Source: Trichostrongylus colubriformis (Eukaryota > Nematoda > Chromadorea > Rhabditida > Trichostrongylidae). From it: a stretch of DNA of 64,000 nt. The DNA is taken from the NCBI GenBank assembly GCA_963978905.1, contig OZ022256.1, forward strand, positions 15,173,863 to 15,237,862. Reading direction: 5' to 3'. Both the position numbers and the translations under genes were made by a program. The notes beneath the pieces were generated by a model. It had not been told where the DNA came from and made no database searches. It worked only from the letters and a program-made list of their open reading frames with translations. Below are positions 23,166-34,191 of this stretch, one piece after another (position 1 is the stretch's first letter; every line of letters begins with the position of its first letter).

Positions 23166-25169
23166 TGCTGCCGAACTAGAGGGTGGTAGGTTGTGCCATT
23201 GGCGCATGTACCTAGGTTGGACCAACTTTACGCACTGAGCAGGGCGTGAGCCCTGAGGTACTATCGCATGATCCCCTCATGGTATTACACTGTTCTTACC
23301 TACGCCCGGACGGGATGAGGAACCTTACACTTCCTCTGTCAAAGCTCAGTCAAGATGTATGCTTGAGTGTGCAAATTGATCCCTCAGAGATACTTAAAAA
23401 ATCCTTTTATGCGGAACTTTTTATAAGATTCCTCTTCACTGCGACAGCATCCTAACTAAGCTTGCAAACCTTCCGAGGCCACATAGCTGGTACAAATCTC
23501 TGGAAATGAAAACGTCGAAGTGTGTGCTGAATCCTTGGACGTAAGTCATTGTATAGGCCACATACGTATTCAAAACTCGTAGAAATTATTTCAAGGGCAT
23601 CATAATAATATAAATTTACATTAATTTCAAATCCCACTTATTTTTACCATTTTTAGGACCTAGTCTTTATATTGTCAATACTATAGTAATTCATACTGCG
23701 ACGGCGCGGGACTAACGCTATTAGAAGAAGAAGGCAGTAATCGTCACACCTATCACAGCAGTTGTTGCCAAATAGTCGGATAATTAATTCCAAGAATGAA
23801 GGCGAGAGACTGGTTTTGAAACGATTGGCAACTTCGCTCATGTGACTTGAGAAATTGTAGAATTTTCACCAAATATTGCAGTCCATGGTTCGAAATTAGT
23901 GATAGTCTTGAGGTGCGAAATGAAAAGCGAAATTACAATAAGGTACCGCTTTTTACGCAAAGAATACGGCAGTGTGTTGCCAAGCATTGCGTCGAGTTGG
24001 CATACACTGTATCGTTGGGCGTTTTTCGAGACCCAAGGATCATTTTTTGAAGTCGTCCTTGTAAAGTCTGCTGCTCTATCTGATTAGCATTAACCTTTTG
24101 GAAATTGCAAAAAGCAAATTTGTATGCAATTTGTGCACCATCCACTGCACTGATCACTATCAATGCTGGCGAAATCAAAAAGTGAGCTAAGATTTATTTT
24201 CTACGATGAATAACTAAAGGAGCCGTTGCTTACATACCCACGCAAAATAACTTTGGAATTGTTTTGTATTTTATGGTGTATACCAAACTCGTGTAAATTT
24301 CGTTAAAGGTTGTACGTACACCTAACTTGTGTATGTACTGCAATGAAGTAGTTTTTAACCGTTTTCGAAAGCGAATAGTGACTCCAGATGCGATAGTGAG
24401 AACCATGCACCATACTACTTCTGAAACATGGGGCAAAAGCTTTTCAGTCAACTTTTTTGGAAAACGAAGGTTGCAATGAGAATACAACCAATCTTTTCAT
24501 AACAATGTGTCTCTGCATCTCAGATGTGAAGGAATTCGCATGACACCAAGTGTGTGCCAGAAAGCCAACCATTTGGCAAATATGTAGATAAAAAGAGTTC
24601 TGTTGTACAGTTTCTGAACACGACGGAAAGCTTATTAATCAAATGGCATAGAAACTGGAATGGGAATGGTGGCGAAAAAATTTGGAAACTAAATCCGATT
24701 TTCGATCAATGGTTTGTGTTTTTAACCAGTAGAAAACGACATTATTGCACATTTATCACTTGAGATATAAACCAGGATAGAAATATGTCGCGCTGGCCAT
24801 TCTTGACTTGAGAATGAGAAGATTCGAATTGTCCCACGATACTTTTGAGGAGTTTCTCATTCATGATTCTCATTGCTTTCATTGTTTTGATATGACGTCC
24901 ATGTGCATCGCCGGGTATGCACATGGGTATTGCTCTCACTAACAACGTTTTTTTACGCTTCTATGCTTATACAACATTTGCTTGTCCTCTGAGTATAAGC
25001 ACCACAATGTTAGTTGACATTACCCTTCATAAATTTATGGGCCTTCACACGCAGTGACTGCTCACAGTAACGAGAGCTATACCCCGATTCAGTTTATGAT
25101 TTATTGAGATTTTGTTTGGCCTACATTTTGCATATTTCTGTGTGCAGTAGTTTTTTACTTCAATTGTGC
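23166..25169. other. No gene recognised
   Basis: Small frames only (up to 85 codons) on both strands, with no family resemblance and no clear terminal repeats. Confidence 0.4.
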
Positions 25170-25173
25170 TTAA

Positions 25174-26732
25174 AGGCACAGTTCACGATAATTTTCATGC
25201 GTGCTCGCGTTCCGTAAAGACTCTGAGGGTACTTAAGAACACTTAAGCGAAGAAGCAGCCAAAGAAATTTCCGAAAATGCTTGAAATAAGGTGTTTCGGA
25301 CTTTTTTGCTTCGGCGAGTTTTCAACTTGCAAGGGAGGGTATTTTACTTCCCATGGAACTTTCAAATGAGACCCGGGGGATCGATAAAGCTTTGAACGCC
25401 AATTGTATTTGTGAAAACCAAAATTGCCATATGGCATCCTGAAGCGAGTTACGAGGGGTCAAAGTTTGCCTGTGACACCTCATTGGCGAGGCACCTTGCC
25501 ATCAGACGGTGCGCGAAATGGCCATTTGCAATGAGACACATACCACTGTACGCGCTTTTAAATGCTGATCTCAAATCTGTATTCAGAATCTGTTAAACAC
25601 TCACCTGAATGAAGTTATGAAGGTTTTTCTGAAAGAAAGAGTAATACCATTTCATGGTATGTTTGGGAGCCCATAGCGCGCAAGCCATACGTTTTCACGC
25701 AGAACCAATGTGAATTCGTGTTCAGGGGACCAAATTACCCTATGGGACAAGTTTTCAGCCAATCCGAGAATTTGACCAAATCTCGGAAAAATTGATGGGC
25801 TATTGGCTGGTAACCCATTCAACAAAGGAGAAATCGTTGACCCTTGCCCAGCAAATGCTCTTACTTGGCGCTTGTTACGTGCGTTTAGTGTGATGGGGAA
25901 GTGTGATAAATATGTTCAGGTAATATTGTTCTGCTTGCAGGATTTTTTGCGGAAGGAAATTCCAAAACTCCTACTTAACCCCTGACCACCCCTAGTTTTC
26001 CGAGGTTGAACCAAAAACTGGATTCGGCTGGAAATTTGCACAGAGGGGTTATTCGACCCTCTACGCGCGAATATCATACGAGGAAACGTTTAGAAGTGAA
26101 AGAAAAGCACTTACTGACAATGAAACACAAAATGCAAAAAAGCCGTACCGGCGGGAAGCAAACTCATGACCCTGCGCCTACGGAACCGGGAACTACCACT
26201 GTGCCACGGAGGCCATTACTGGTTCTGCGCTAGTCACGCTGATGACGAAGCCCATTGAGATGTCACAGGCAAATTTTGACCCCTCGTAACTCGCTTCAGG
26301 GTGCCATTTGGCAATTTTGGTTTTCACAGTTATAATCAGCGTTCGAAGCTCTATCGATCCCCTTGGGTCTCATCTCAAAGTTCCATGGGAAGTGAAATAC
26401 CTTCCCTTGTTAGAAGCAAGCATTTGAACAATTTTTCGCGTGATAATATCATTCGATAAGGTTGCTGTTACTATGGGAATCCTCCATATCCTAGGCTTAT
26501 CGCAGTCCAAATCAGCCTCTTATCCACGTAGATGCCACCGCTGCTCTGCTGGCTAAGTCGTTGAATGGGTGTGGGCCAGCTTGAGACGGTGGCCGCCAGC
26601 TGACTTACGGGTTCTTTACGCGTTTAGCGTTCAACCCTCACGCCGCGGTGATGGCACACGCTCTGCCGTTGTGGTAAGACCTATCTACTCGCGGAGAGAA
26701 CAAAGATACTTATATTATCGTGAACTGTCCCT
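25174..26732. mobile_element. TTAA-flanked transposon, non-autonomous (piggyBac-type target)
   Basis: TTAA lies immediately outside both ends (25170-25173 and 26733-26736). The termini AGGCACAGTTCACGATAAT and ATTATCGTGAACTGTCCCT are inverted with one mismatch. Inside are longer imperfect inverted arms, 25326-25482 against 26257-26412 (for example GTCAAAGTTTGCCTGTGACA facing TGTCACAGGCAAATTTTGAC). Duplication of TTAA is the hallmark of the piggyBac superfamily, but no transposase was seen in the 1,559 bp. A tRNA-like segment lies at 26141-26214. Confidence 0.7.
26141..26214 (-). repeat. tRNA-like sequence (tRNA pseudogene or SINE head)
   Basis: On the minus strand 74 nt begin GGCCTCCGTGGCACAGTGGT, containing a good A-box (TGGCACAGTGG). 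They include a diverged B-box (AGTTTGCTTCC) and are followed at once by a T6 run typical of RNA polymerase III termination. The acceptor arms pair only partly and the T-loop lacks TTCGA, so this is a relic and not a working tRNA. Confidence 0.5.
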
Positions 26733-26825
26733 TTAAGGAGAAGTCGGTGGTTTGCTCTGTCCAATGCTCAGAATATCTAAAGGCACTGGGAGGGAAAAAG
26801 AAAAAACGAAAACTGGGAATTCATA

Positions 26826-26980
26826 TCCTATCCTACTACATATAATCCGCTAAGTATGTGCATCTGTCCGTGTGAGTGTCTGTGTGTGTCTGTTTGTCAC
26901 GAAACTCATATATCGCGTCGCAGTAAAGCTAGGACCATGAATTTTGCAAATGATGTAGGGGCTGGCAAGGGGACATTAAT
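26826..26980 (+). repeat. Second copy of the microsatellite-flank repeat
   Basis: It shares CTACATATAATCCGCTAAGT, a TGTC/TGTG run, CACGAAACTCATATATCGCG and TTTGCAAATGATGTAGGGG with 8283-8420, but without the downstream 147 bp tandem array. Confidence 0.7.
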
Positions 26981-27259
26981 TGAGTATGATGTAATCTACT
27001 GTCACTGATGCAATAACCACCATAGCTAATACCATCTAGACTTTCAAACAATGATGTGATAATGCAGTGGCAAAAAAACTGAATTATCAAATTCTTATAG
27101 GGTTCAACCACTATGGTCAGCAAGTGAACATATCTCGCACTCCAATATCACAGCAACACAATAACTTGACAGCTAAACTGCGTGAAATTCCAATTAGTGG
27201 TAAACATTCATAGAATTACGAGTTGGGGTAGCGCTCAGAAGTGTGCTAATCAGAGTGTA

Positions 27260-28185
27260 CAGGGTGGGGCAAAATTACGGAAACTAGGCGCGGCCGCGGT
27301 AACTTTGACCCCAGAGGCGCTTTTCGCATTTGAAAAGCTCTTGCTTGTTTTTATTCGATTCAGCGCAACCTTCTCTACTAACCAGCACAAAAAATTTCAT
27401 ATTTGATCTGAAATGACAAGGCCATCCCCTCATCGGACTTCCGTCATCGACACGCACCTTCAAGGATTCCGAGCGATTGACATCTCCCCCGTCTAAAGGT
27501 ACCAAGAAGTCTTGTGCCGAAAACAATGGCAATGTTTACAGAACCGGGAAACCTTTCCGACCGACCAGGACGTGGGAGACCGAATTCTATCACGATCAAG
27601 ACGAAAACCAAGAAGATGCGCGATCATCTGAGTGGTCTTCGTTCACCGCTGGTCTTCGTTTCACAGGGAGTTAAGGTCAACGGGAACAACTATTTGGACA
27701 TTTTGAAGAACGAAGACCTACTGTGGGCCCAGAGGCGCTTTGGATATAAGAAATGGTGCTATCAACAAGACAGTGCCCCTGCTCACGAGGCCAAGATTGT
27801 CCAGGAGCGGTGCAGGGAAAATTTCCCAGATTCCATCGCTTTTGATGAACGGCATCCCAATTCACCGGACCTCACCCACTCGATTACTCTGTATGGAGCG
27901 TCCTCGAGTCTAAAGCATGCTCAAACCCCATCGCAACCTCAATTCTCCAGCACTGAAGAAAGCATGGGATGAGTTGGACGAATACTACCTCCACGCCGCG
28001 GTCAACGCGTTTCCGGAGCGTCTTCGAACCTGTGTCGAAGTAAATGGGCTTGTTTTGAAAAAAAAGAAGTGGGTTTTGTTCAGTTTCTTCTGGGGAATAA
28101 ATTGATAATGATTACTTTTTTGTTCAAGTTGAGATAAAGTTTTTGGGTGGCATCAATTTAGTTGCCGTAATTTTGCCCCACCCTG
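27260..28185 (+). mobile_element. Tc1/mariner-superfamily element, internally deleted
   Basis: The ends CAGGGTGGGGCAAAATTACG are inverted with 21 identical bases, flanked by TA at 27258-27259 and 28186-28187. The 926 bp length is short for a family that usually spans 1.3 to 1.7 kb. It contains a deleted transposase. Confidence 0.9.
27514..28105 (+). pseudogene. Transposase remnant (DDE/D superfamily)
   Basis: The first frame (27514-27972) gives a helix-turn-helix linker resembling RPGRGRPNSI, then, after a deletion that removes the first catalytic Asp, FVSQGVKVNGNNYLDIL. Next come YQQDSAPAHEAKIVQ (second Asp) and FPDSI plus HPNSPDL, which leads to the third catalytic residue. A +1 shift near 27915 moves to the frame 27917-28105, which encodes KAWDELDEYYLHAAVNAFPE and RLRTCVEVNG, the typical C-terminus. 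The deletion and frameshift make it inactive. Confidence 0.85.
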
Positions 28186-28237
28186 TAGAATCTTGCGAAA
28201 TACATAGACTTAAGCAAACACGTAAAGCATTACGTAA

Positions 28238-28503
28238 TTTTGATCGATACGGCTTTAATACGATGAGTATCATTCAACTATCATGCTCATTACCGCTCAC
28301 TACTCCACACCTCAGTCATTCTTCGACAAAGTCGACTTCGGGATGCGAGGTCTGTCACCCTCAGCTGTTATCCGTTGCGCCCTTTCTACAGCTCGATGGC
28401 GCGCTGTTTCACATGGGTTTTGCCACAGATAGCCTACTCAGACCTATAGCATATGCAATACTTCTTTTACTTTTTGTCCGACTTTCCTCTAATGCTGCCT
28501 TTT
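28238..28503 (+). repeat. Dispersed repeat family C, second copy
   Basis: It shares CGATACGGCTTTAATACGAT, CACCTCAGTCATTCTTCG, TTATCCGTTGCGCCCTTTCT and CAGACCTATAG with 22890-23165 and ends TCTAATGCTGCCTTTTG. It starts about 50 bp after the mariner-type element ends. Confidence 0.65.
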
Positions 28504-28608
28504 GAATCGTGAAGGCTTTTAAGAGTATCTCTGGTGCTTACGTGGAACTGTGATGACTTAGTAATGTAAGGTTACCATGCCAGAAAACTTGCTACACAAA
28601 GTAAGCTA

Positions 28609-29067
28609 GTGAAATTATGTTTTTTCTGTAGATGGAGGGCCGGTGCCTTGACATTATTTGAACATTACCTCTGTGCCACTTGTTCACATTTTGAACTTAA
28701 GTGTTCTGCTGTGCCACAATCTTTCTCTTATCCACAAGGATTACGGCTCGTAGGGATCACTGATGGAACAGTGAAGAGATTCCAGGGAAGCAGCCGAAAA
28801 CCAAAGAGAAAAGATTGGTCCCTTGTCTCGCGCAAACTGGGAACTTTCGTCTTTGGCGTAGGACGATATGACGACTGGCGGAAACATCCTTCATTCACAC
28901 AGTTACGATCGTCACTCCCATGCATGTTATTGGAGCGGTTTCTCGCCTTGCAAAACGAAGACCAGAAAGCAAGACCACTTCCTTGTATAACCACCCTTTA
29001 CAATTCCGTCGTACCGATCAACCACACAAATACAATGTTATTTTACTGCAACAAACCGAAAGCTTAA
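28609..29067 (+). CDS. 152-codon open frame, unrecognised
   Basis: This frame ties for the longest in the window with the transposase remnant. It has TTG/ATG-type starts inside non-coding-looking DNA, with an 88-codon frame open on the opposite strand (28728-28994). There is no domain, signal peptide or membrane segment and no splice sites at its edges. I list it because of its length, but chance is a fair explanation. Confidence 0.15.
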   Translation: MKLCFFCRWRAGALTLFEHYLCATCSHFELKCSAVPQSFSYPQGLRLVGITDGTVKRFQGSSRKPKRKDWSLVSRKLGTFVFGVGRYDDWRKHPSFTQLRSSLPCMLLERFLALQNEDQKARPLPCITTLYNSVVPINHTNTMLFYCNKPKA

Positions 29068-29887
29068 TTACCGGTGTATGTCACCAAATGAAAGATGCCT
29101 GTCATCCAAGATAAAAAATTGGGTCAGAACACGTCAGCAGCATTACATACACATCTTTCGTCTTCTACTCTGATCCACACAAAATTCTGTCACCTACTTC
29201 TGCCATCCTGCCCCTTTGATCTGCGCATAATGAACGGTAGTGTCACAGCCATCCTGCCCCGCCCACACTGCACTTGGTGACAACCCCTATAAGTTTTACC
29301 ACCAGGTGGAGGAGGTTTGAGGGCCTTTCACAGTTGGTTTTTGCACACTTCAGCGCAAGCTTTGGCAAAGCATCTGAAAGGAGTCTATGAGCGGAAGGTT
29401 TGAGCAAGGGATATGAACAAAACTAGGTCTATTTGGGAATATTTCTTTGTGCTGCTCGACTTTTTCCGAAAGCATTTATCTACTCCAAAGAACATCGTTG
29501 CTGCACGCAAAGGATCCAAATTCTATGGCTCATACTGAATAGATCATATACTAACTAACATGAAAAGTGCCGGCTGTATGTAGCTGTGATACCATGCTCC
29601 TGTGATAGTTCTGGTGATCGTATCTTTGCGTCAGGATAACACTCAGTGAGAAGGTGAAAAAGATTGTTCGCTATCGCGCAAAAAACACGCACCAGGTGGT
29701 ACGTATATCAAACAAGCTCAATGAATATTTGATAAAAAAACGCCTTCGGCCGAGGTGAGAGGCACAATCTTACCGAAAACTATGGCATATTATCTTAGCG
29801 TTTCCATGTCTGTGTCGATATGACAATGCTTTCTTGTCTGAATAACTTTTGTCGTACTCTCGTAACTCCCGTCAAAAATAAAATGCT
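29068..29887. other. No feature recognised
   Basis: No open frame above about 60 codons, no conserved motif and no clear repeat. Confidence 0.4.
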
Positions 29888-30312
29888 CAAAGGAATCGTT
29901 TGTGGGAAAATGAGTTTTTCTGGTAACCGTATTTTTATATTGTATTTGCCTAATGTAGGCCGCATGCAAAGTTTCGAAAAAATGCGAATCTAGGTAAGAT
30001 ACGGTACCTCAAAATCTTAGCTGGGTAGGCGGGGCCTCCGCGCAAGTGCCCACCCTGTCGTCCGCCGCAGTCGGAGATGTATTGTAGGAACAGAAAGTTA
30101 CGTAAACAGTCCCACTTTCTAACCGCGGAGGACGACGGGACGGAGCTTTTACTTGGAGGCCCCGCCAACCCGACCAAGAATTCGTAGAGCTGTATCTTGA
30201 CCGAATTCTTACTTTTTCGCGTGAAAATTTGCATGCTGTCCTTACTGGAAAATTACAACATAAATATATGGGTAACAAAGGAACTTATTTTTCCGTGGGC
30301 GATTTCTTTAAG
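29888..30312. repeat. CGTCCACG palindromic MITE, copy B
   Basis: The left arm starts AAAGGAATCGTTTGTGGGAA. The right arm ends TTTTTCCGTGGGCGATTTCT followed by TTAA. The arms face each other through CTGGGTAGGCGGGGCCTCCG and its counterpart near 30160. The body carries TGTAGGAACAGAAAGTTACG, also present in copy C. Frames of 89 to 94 codons here are palindrome artefacts. Confidence 0.8.
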
Positions 30313-31191
30313 GCTTGACGTTAAGGCCTCGACACTCCGCGGATAAACCGCAGCTACAGATGAGTTGCGCTGTACGATCTGTAGTTATCAAGCATATGGA
30401 GCTACTGTTAAGAAACAATTCTGAAACTGAAGAAAAGAAAATGCCGATAGAATCTCCAAGAGCACAGTACTTTCATAAAATATCTGGGAGGTGCGAACAA
30501 GACACTCGCTACCTCCCGCTGTGAAATGGTGGATATAACGCAAAGGTTGAACATTGATCTCCGCCGATCCACGACACGAGCACCGAGCTGGCAATCTCTA
30601 CTGGAAGAATTACAGTACTCACCCCGAATTCAGTCTCTGGAAGCAGGCACCGCGTTTGCAGGTGTGAAGGGTGACCCACCCTATTCGAGCTTGAGGGGGT
30701 ACTATCATGTTGCTTGCTGGGCAAAATTCATAATCTGTCTAACATTTATTGACAGAAAGAGAGAATTTCGAGAGAATTCTGCTGCAAAGGGCTATGAATC
30801 CTACCAGTTGAAACGATGCTTCGTAGGAATGGCATTTCCTTGTATCTCCGTTTCGCAAATTCTCTTACTCTTCAGCAATACAGCAGCTGTGACAATGCTC
30901 GCAGAGGAATAATCGGTTAAATGAAAGTCGGATTAAGACATGGTTTATTTATTAATTTGACCATGTGATTCACATATTTGGGGTGTTCATGAGCATGAAC
31001 AGCGTTATGGAGGAGGAACTGGGAAGCGACATAGGACAACTTTCGGGCTTCTGAAAGAAATCACCGACCGCATGATTGGCAAGATCTTCTAGCTGATCTG
31101 TGGAGGTGCACAGTGCTCCTCTCACTGCGCTCTGCTACACAGCAGACATGCACGCGAGTGGCGCGACCTCGTCAGGGGACCTAACTACATG
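30313..31191. other. No confident gene
   Basis: A 128-codon plus frame (30526-30912) overlaps minus frames of 68 to 71 codons. It has no conserved motif and I do not call it. Confidence 0.35.
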
Positions 31192-31408
31192 GGAAGAGTG
31201 CCACAAGGACAAAAAATTCGCGTGGGCTCGTTTGACAGGCGACGAAATGGCGGCGTGCTAGTTGAGTCTCGAAGAGATCACGCGTAGTGTAAGGTATAGA
31301 GCACCATCATCGCTCAAGAACCCATCCAATACGGCGTGCATTGCTCGCACCGTCGCGCCGCATGGCGGAAGACAACGCGAAGTTTCTGCCCTAATGGCAC
31401 ACACCCAG
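31192..31408. repeat. Family B inverted-repeat element
   Basis: It runs from GAGTGCCACAAGGACAAAAA to TTTCTGCCCTAATGGCACAC, the family B ends. The interior carries ACCATCATCGCTCAAGAACC as in the other copies. Confidence 0.65.
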
Positions 31409-31834
31409 CTACATATGATGCCAGAGTTATGCGACCTAATGTTGCTTTCTGAGATTCGGCCAGCCCCGGCCACAATATCTATGGTAACTGTGCAGCATAT
31501 CCCACAAGATTTCCCGTGCCCACGGTCCCATCACCAAGATATGGAGAACACATTTGGGAAGAGACCGTGAGACCTGATGCGATTCCGGAGGGCGTGCTTG
31601 AAAGCTACCACTGTAGCTGATTCACTTATCAGATTGATATCTCTGTCGCGTTTGGTTCGCTCGCTGGCCCTTGCACATCATCTGAAGACGATCCTATAAA
31701 TCCTATAAGTGGTGTGTTGGTGTAACCTCACTGCAGTTCTGCTCTCAATATGGATCCAGTCAATGTGCCGTTTATTTAAAAAAAACCAGTGGGGCTGGCG
31801 CACACTACTGCGCGACACATATGGACGCAGGCAA

Positions 31835-31935
31835 AATGAGCGCGTGTATCGAACTCTCTCACCCCGCCACACACTCTCACCCTCGGCAATCACCCATGTC
31901 CGTAGCCCACGCCCTGCCAGGCGTTGCCTAATGGA
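31835..31935 (+). repeat. Dispersed repeat shared with 47385-47455
   Basis: TCTCTCACCCCGCCACACAC, TCTCACCC and CACGCCCTGCCAG occur in the same order at both places in the same orientation. Confidence 0.5.
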
Positions 31936-32074
31936 ACGGGGTACCCCAAACTTGGGTATTGGACCACAGGGTGGACAGACCGACACAGACATACCAATTT
32001 CCCGGTTTATATATAGGGCATGATTGATGGCATATAGTACTCCTTCCCCGTTCTTCCCTCAACAGCAGAACACA

Positions 32075-32311
32075 TTATTCACAGGCGTCAGCAAATGACA
32101 GATTCAAGTACTGTTCTGAATTTGCATTCGACACTTGCTTCTTATCGCTTTTTATGTAGGTCAAAAAACTAGCGAAGAATTTTGCTAAGTGCAAGTTTGA
32201 GGGGTGGTCACATAAATTGATCAGAAGCTTGGTAGTAGTTATCAAGTCAGAAACGGACAATTTGAGAGCTTGAAACCGAAGGCCACGATTAGGATTCGTT
32301 GCCTTTCGCAT
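32075..32311 (-). CDS. Exon-like frame, unrecognised helical segment
   Basis: The minus-strand frame opens just after a good acceptor (CGTTCTTCAG on the minus strand, ending near 32313) and stays open for 78 codons. It includes LRFQALKLSVSDLITTTKLL and FASFLTYIKSDKKQVSNA, of balanced, helix-rich composition. A weak donor candidate (GCCT|GTGAAT) lies at its end. No partner exon or family was found, so a single orphan exon is the most I can say. Confidence 0.3.
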   Translation of the reverse strand: MRKATNPNRGLRFQALKLSVSDLITTTKLLINLCDHPSNLHLAKFFASFLTYIKSDKKQVSNANSEQYLNLSFADACE

Positions 32312-32999
32312 GCTGAAGAACGTCCAAGATAGCTAAACGGTAAACAAGAACTTTTGAATAGATCAGAGTGGTTTGAGTTTGGCAGTCGAATAAGCATGAT
32401 CGATTACACAGCAAACATTGCTTGAATAGCTGTCCAAGATTTCCTATTGACTTCCTTCAGCATCAATCAAATCATTTCTTCAGCCAGTCTCAGCAAACCT
32501 TGCGCTAGTTGTCTAGCATCTTTTTCGCTCTCTTTCCATATCATATGTACATATTTGCATCGCAAAAGTCATCGAACAATGAGAGCCGTAAAAGCCGGTT
32601 CAATGATTTGCTCAAACCTGGGTTAAATTTCTAGCGGAAATATAAAATCAAACTGATCTGTAGAGATGATCATGCAATTTTAATCCACATTGTAGGGGCC
32701 GCAAGTTATTGACCCAAAACATATGTCATACAACTCAGCAAAACTCCACTTTTTCAGGCCTTAAGAAGGAGTTGTGCACCGCAATATTACAAAATATTCC
32801 AAAAACTTTTGCGACTTTTGAAGAGTCTCGCTTTTTTTGTTTTTTGATTAAATGTTTTGGTGTCTCAATCGCTGTTACTTCGAGATACTTCCTACTAACA
32901 AATATATAACACCCAGACGATTGCCTTTGTCTGGACATTTGCAGATAGCGGTAGGGATAGTGTGGTTATCAAGAAATCGTTAAAAGGAGTCACTTTTAT
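32312..32999. other. No feature recognised
   Basis: AT-rich, short frames on both strands, nothing conserved. Confidence 0.4.
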
Positions 33000-33135
33000 G
33001 TAATCTATAGGTCTAGGAAGGCTTGTGGCGATATTCCGGTGAAAAAGCGCGCCCCGAGATGTAGAAAAGGCGCGACGGGTAGCTGACACCTTGGATGACA
33101 GACCCCGCCTCCTAGTGACGTGATTCCCGCTTGGC
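33000..33135 (-). repeat. Dispersed repeat family C, reverse copy
   Basis: On the minus strand it reads GGGGTCTGTCATCCAAGGTG, CTACCCGTCGCGCCTTTTCT and GGGGCGCGCTTTTTCACCGG, matching 28340-28440. A trailing piece of the family (CCCTAATGCTGCCTTTAA) lies separately at about 33450-33467 on the plus strand, so the copy is rearranged. Confidence 0.55.
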
Positions 33136-34191
33136 TGGGATGGGAGCGGCCAAGAGATGCGGCACGGTTGAAGGTATAGCGGCGCGCTTTTTCAGTTTTA
33201 GCTTGAAGCTCACTCCATAAAATAGATGCTGTTGTATCTCCAAACATTCCTTCGTGATCGCGACTTGACAACGCTGATAGAAAACTCGTCCGGAAAGGTC
33301 GTCCGCGTCGAGAATCGACGGGGGGAGGGGGGGAGTGGGTCCTTTTTCTGAGGTTTTTGGCCATCTCCATCTGTTTTTTCTCCACTGTCCCGTTACTAGG
33401 CATCTCGACTCTCATATTCACTACTTCTATTAATTTTGTCCGAATTTTCCCTAATGCTGCCTTTAATGAGCTTCAACTTGTACCGCCATCAAAAAGTAGC
33501 CCAGCTGAAACGCATTAAACTTCATTTACTCTCTGCCAGTCTCACATGTCATTTTGTTTTGGGATCAAATGCCCTAATGTGCCCTATGATTGGTATTTTT
33601 TACGCCCTTCGTACTCCACCCCCATACCCCTCTTCGAGCCATCGTTCCAGTGGTACCATTTTGTAAATGGTCCGTCAACTACCAAGCCGATAAAGAGCAT
33701 TACTAGATCAAGATCATTCCCTAGTGTATGTTCTGTGAAGTGAATCACTTGCCGGTCAACAAGCGGATTCCAAGGATAGCAAGGATGTGTATTGGGAGGA
33801 AAAAGCTTCGCAACGCAGCGGTGCGATGTGTATGATCAGCGGCGTCGCATGCATTTGGGTCCTGATGTATTCTGTATTCTGTATGGTGTCTTATATGCAA
33901 ACGTCGCGCACCGTACACGCGTTGACATTTTTGCCCTAAGAATACGCACCCAGACAGAGGCAGAGACAAATGCAAGAAGACTCAGAAGAGACGCCCTGAT
34001 CCAAAGCGCGGATCGGTCTTAATACGTGTCTGTGAGCCGTGAGGCTTATCGTGCCCTTTTTAAAGCAATAAATTTCCACACACGCATGAAAAGGTTGATT
34101 TAGGTAAGAGCTCGTTCGAGGCCTATAAGCAGTATTCAAACCGACTGACTAATCCCACTGGGCGTTGTTAACCTTGAGAGGCAACCGTAAG

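Noticed and set aside
26141..26214. A functional tRNA gene
   Set aside because: The A-box and T-run are good, but the acceptor arm pairs poorly and the T-loop does not hold the TTCGA core.
27182..27406. 74-codon frame across the transposon's left end
   Set aside because: It spans the TA target site and TIR of the 27260 element, so it is a junction artefact.
30526..30912. 128-codon plus-strand frame
   Set aside because: No recognisable motif, opposite-strand frames overlap it, and there are no clear splice sites at its edges.
33005..33421. 138-codon minus-strand frame
   Set aside because: Its 3' portion overlaps a family C repeat and there are no splice sites or motifs that support a gene.
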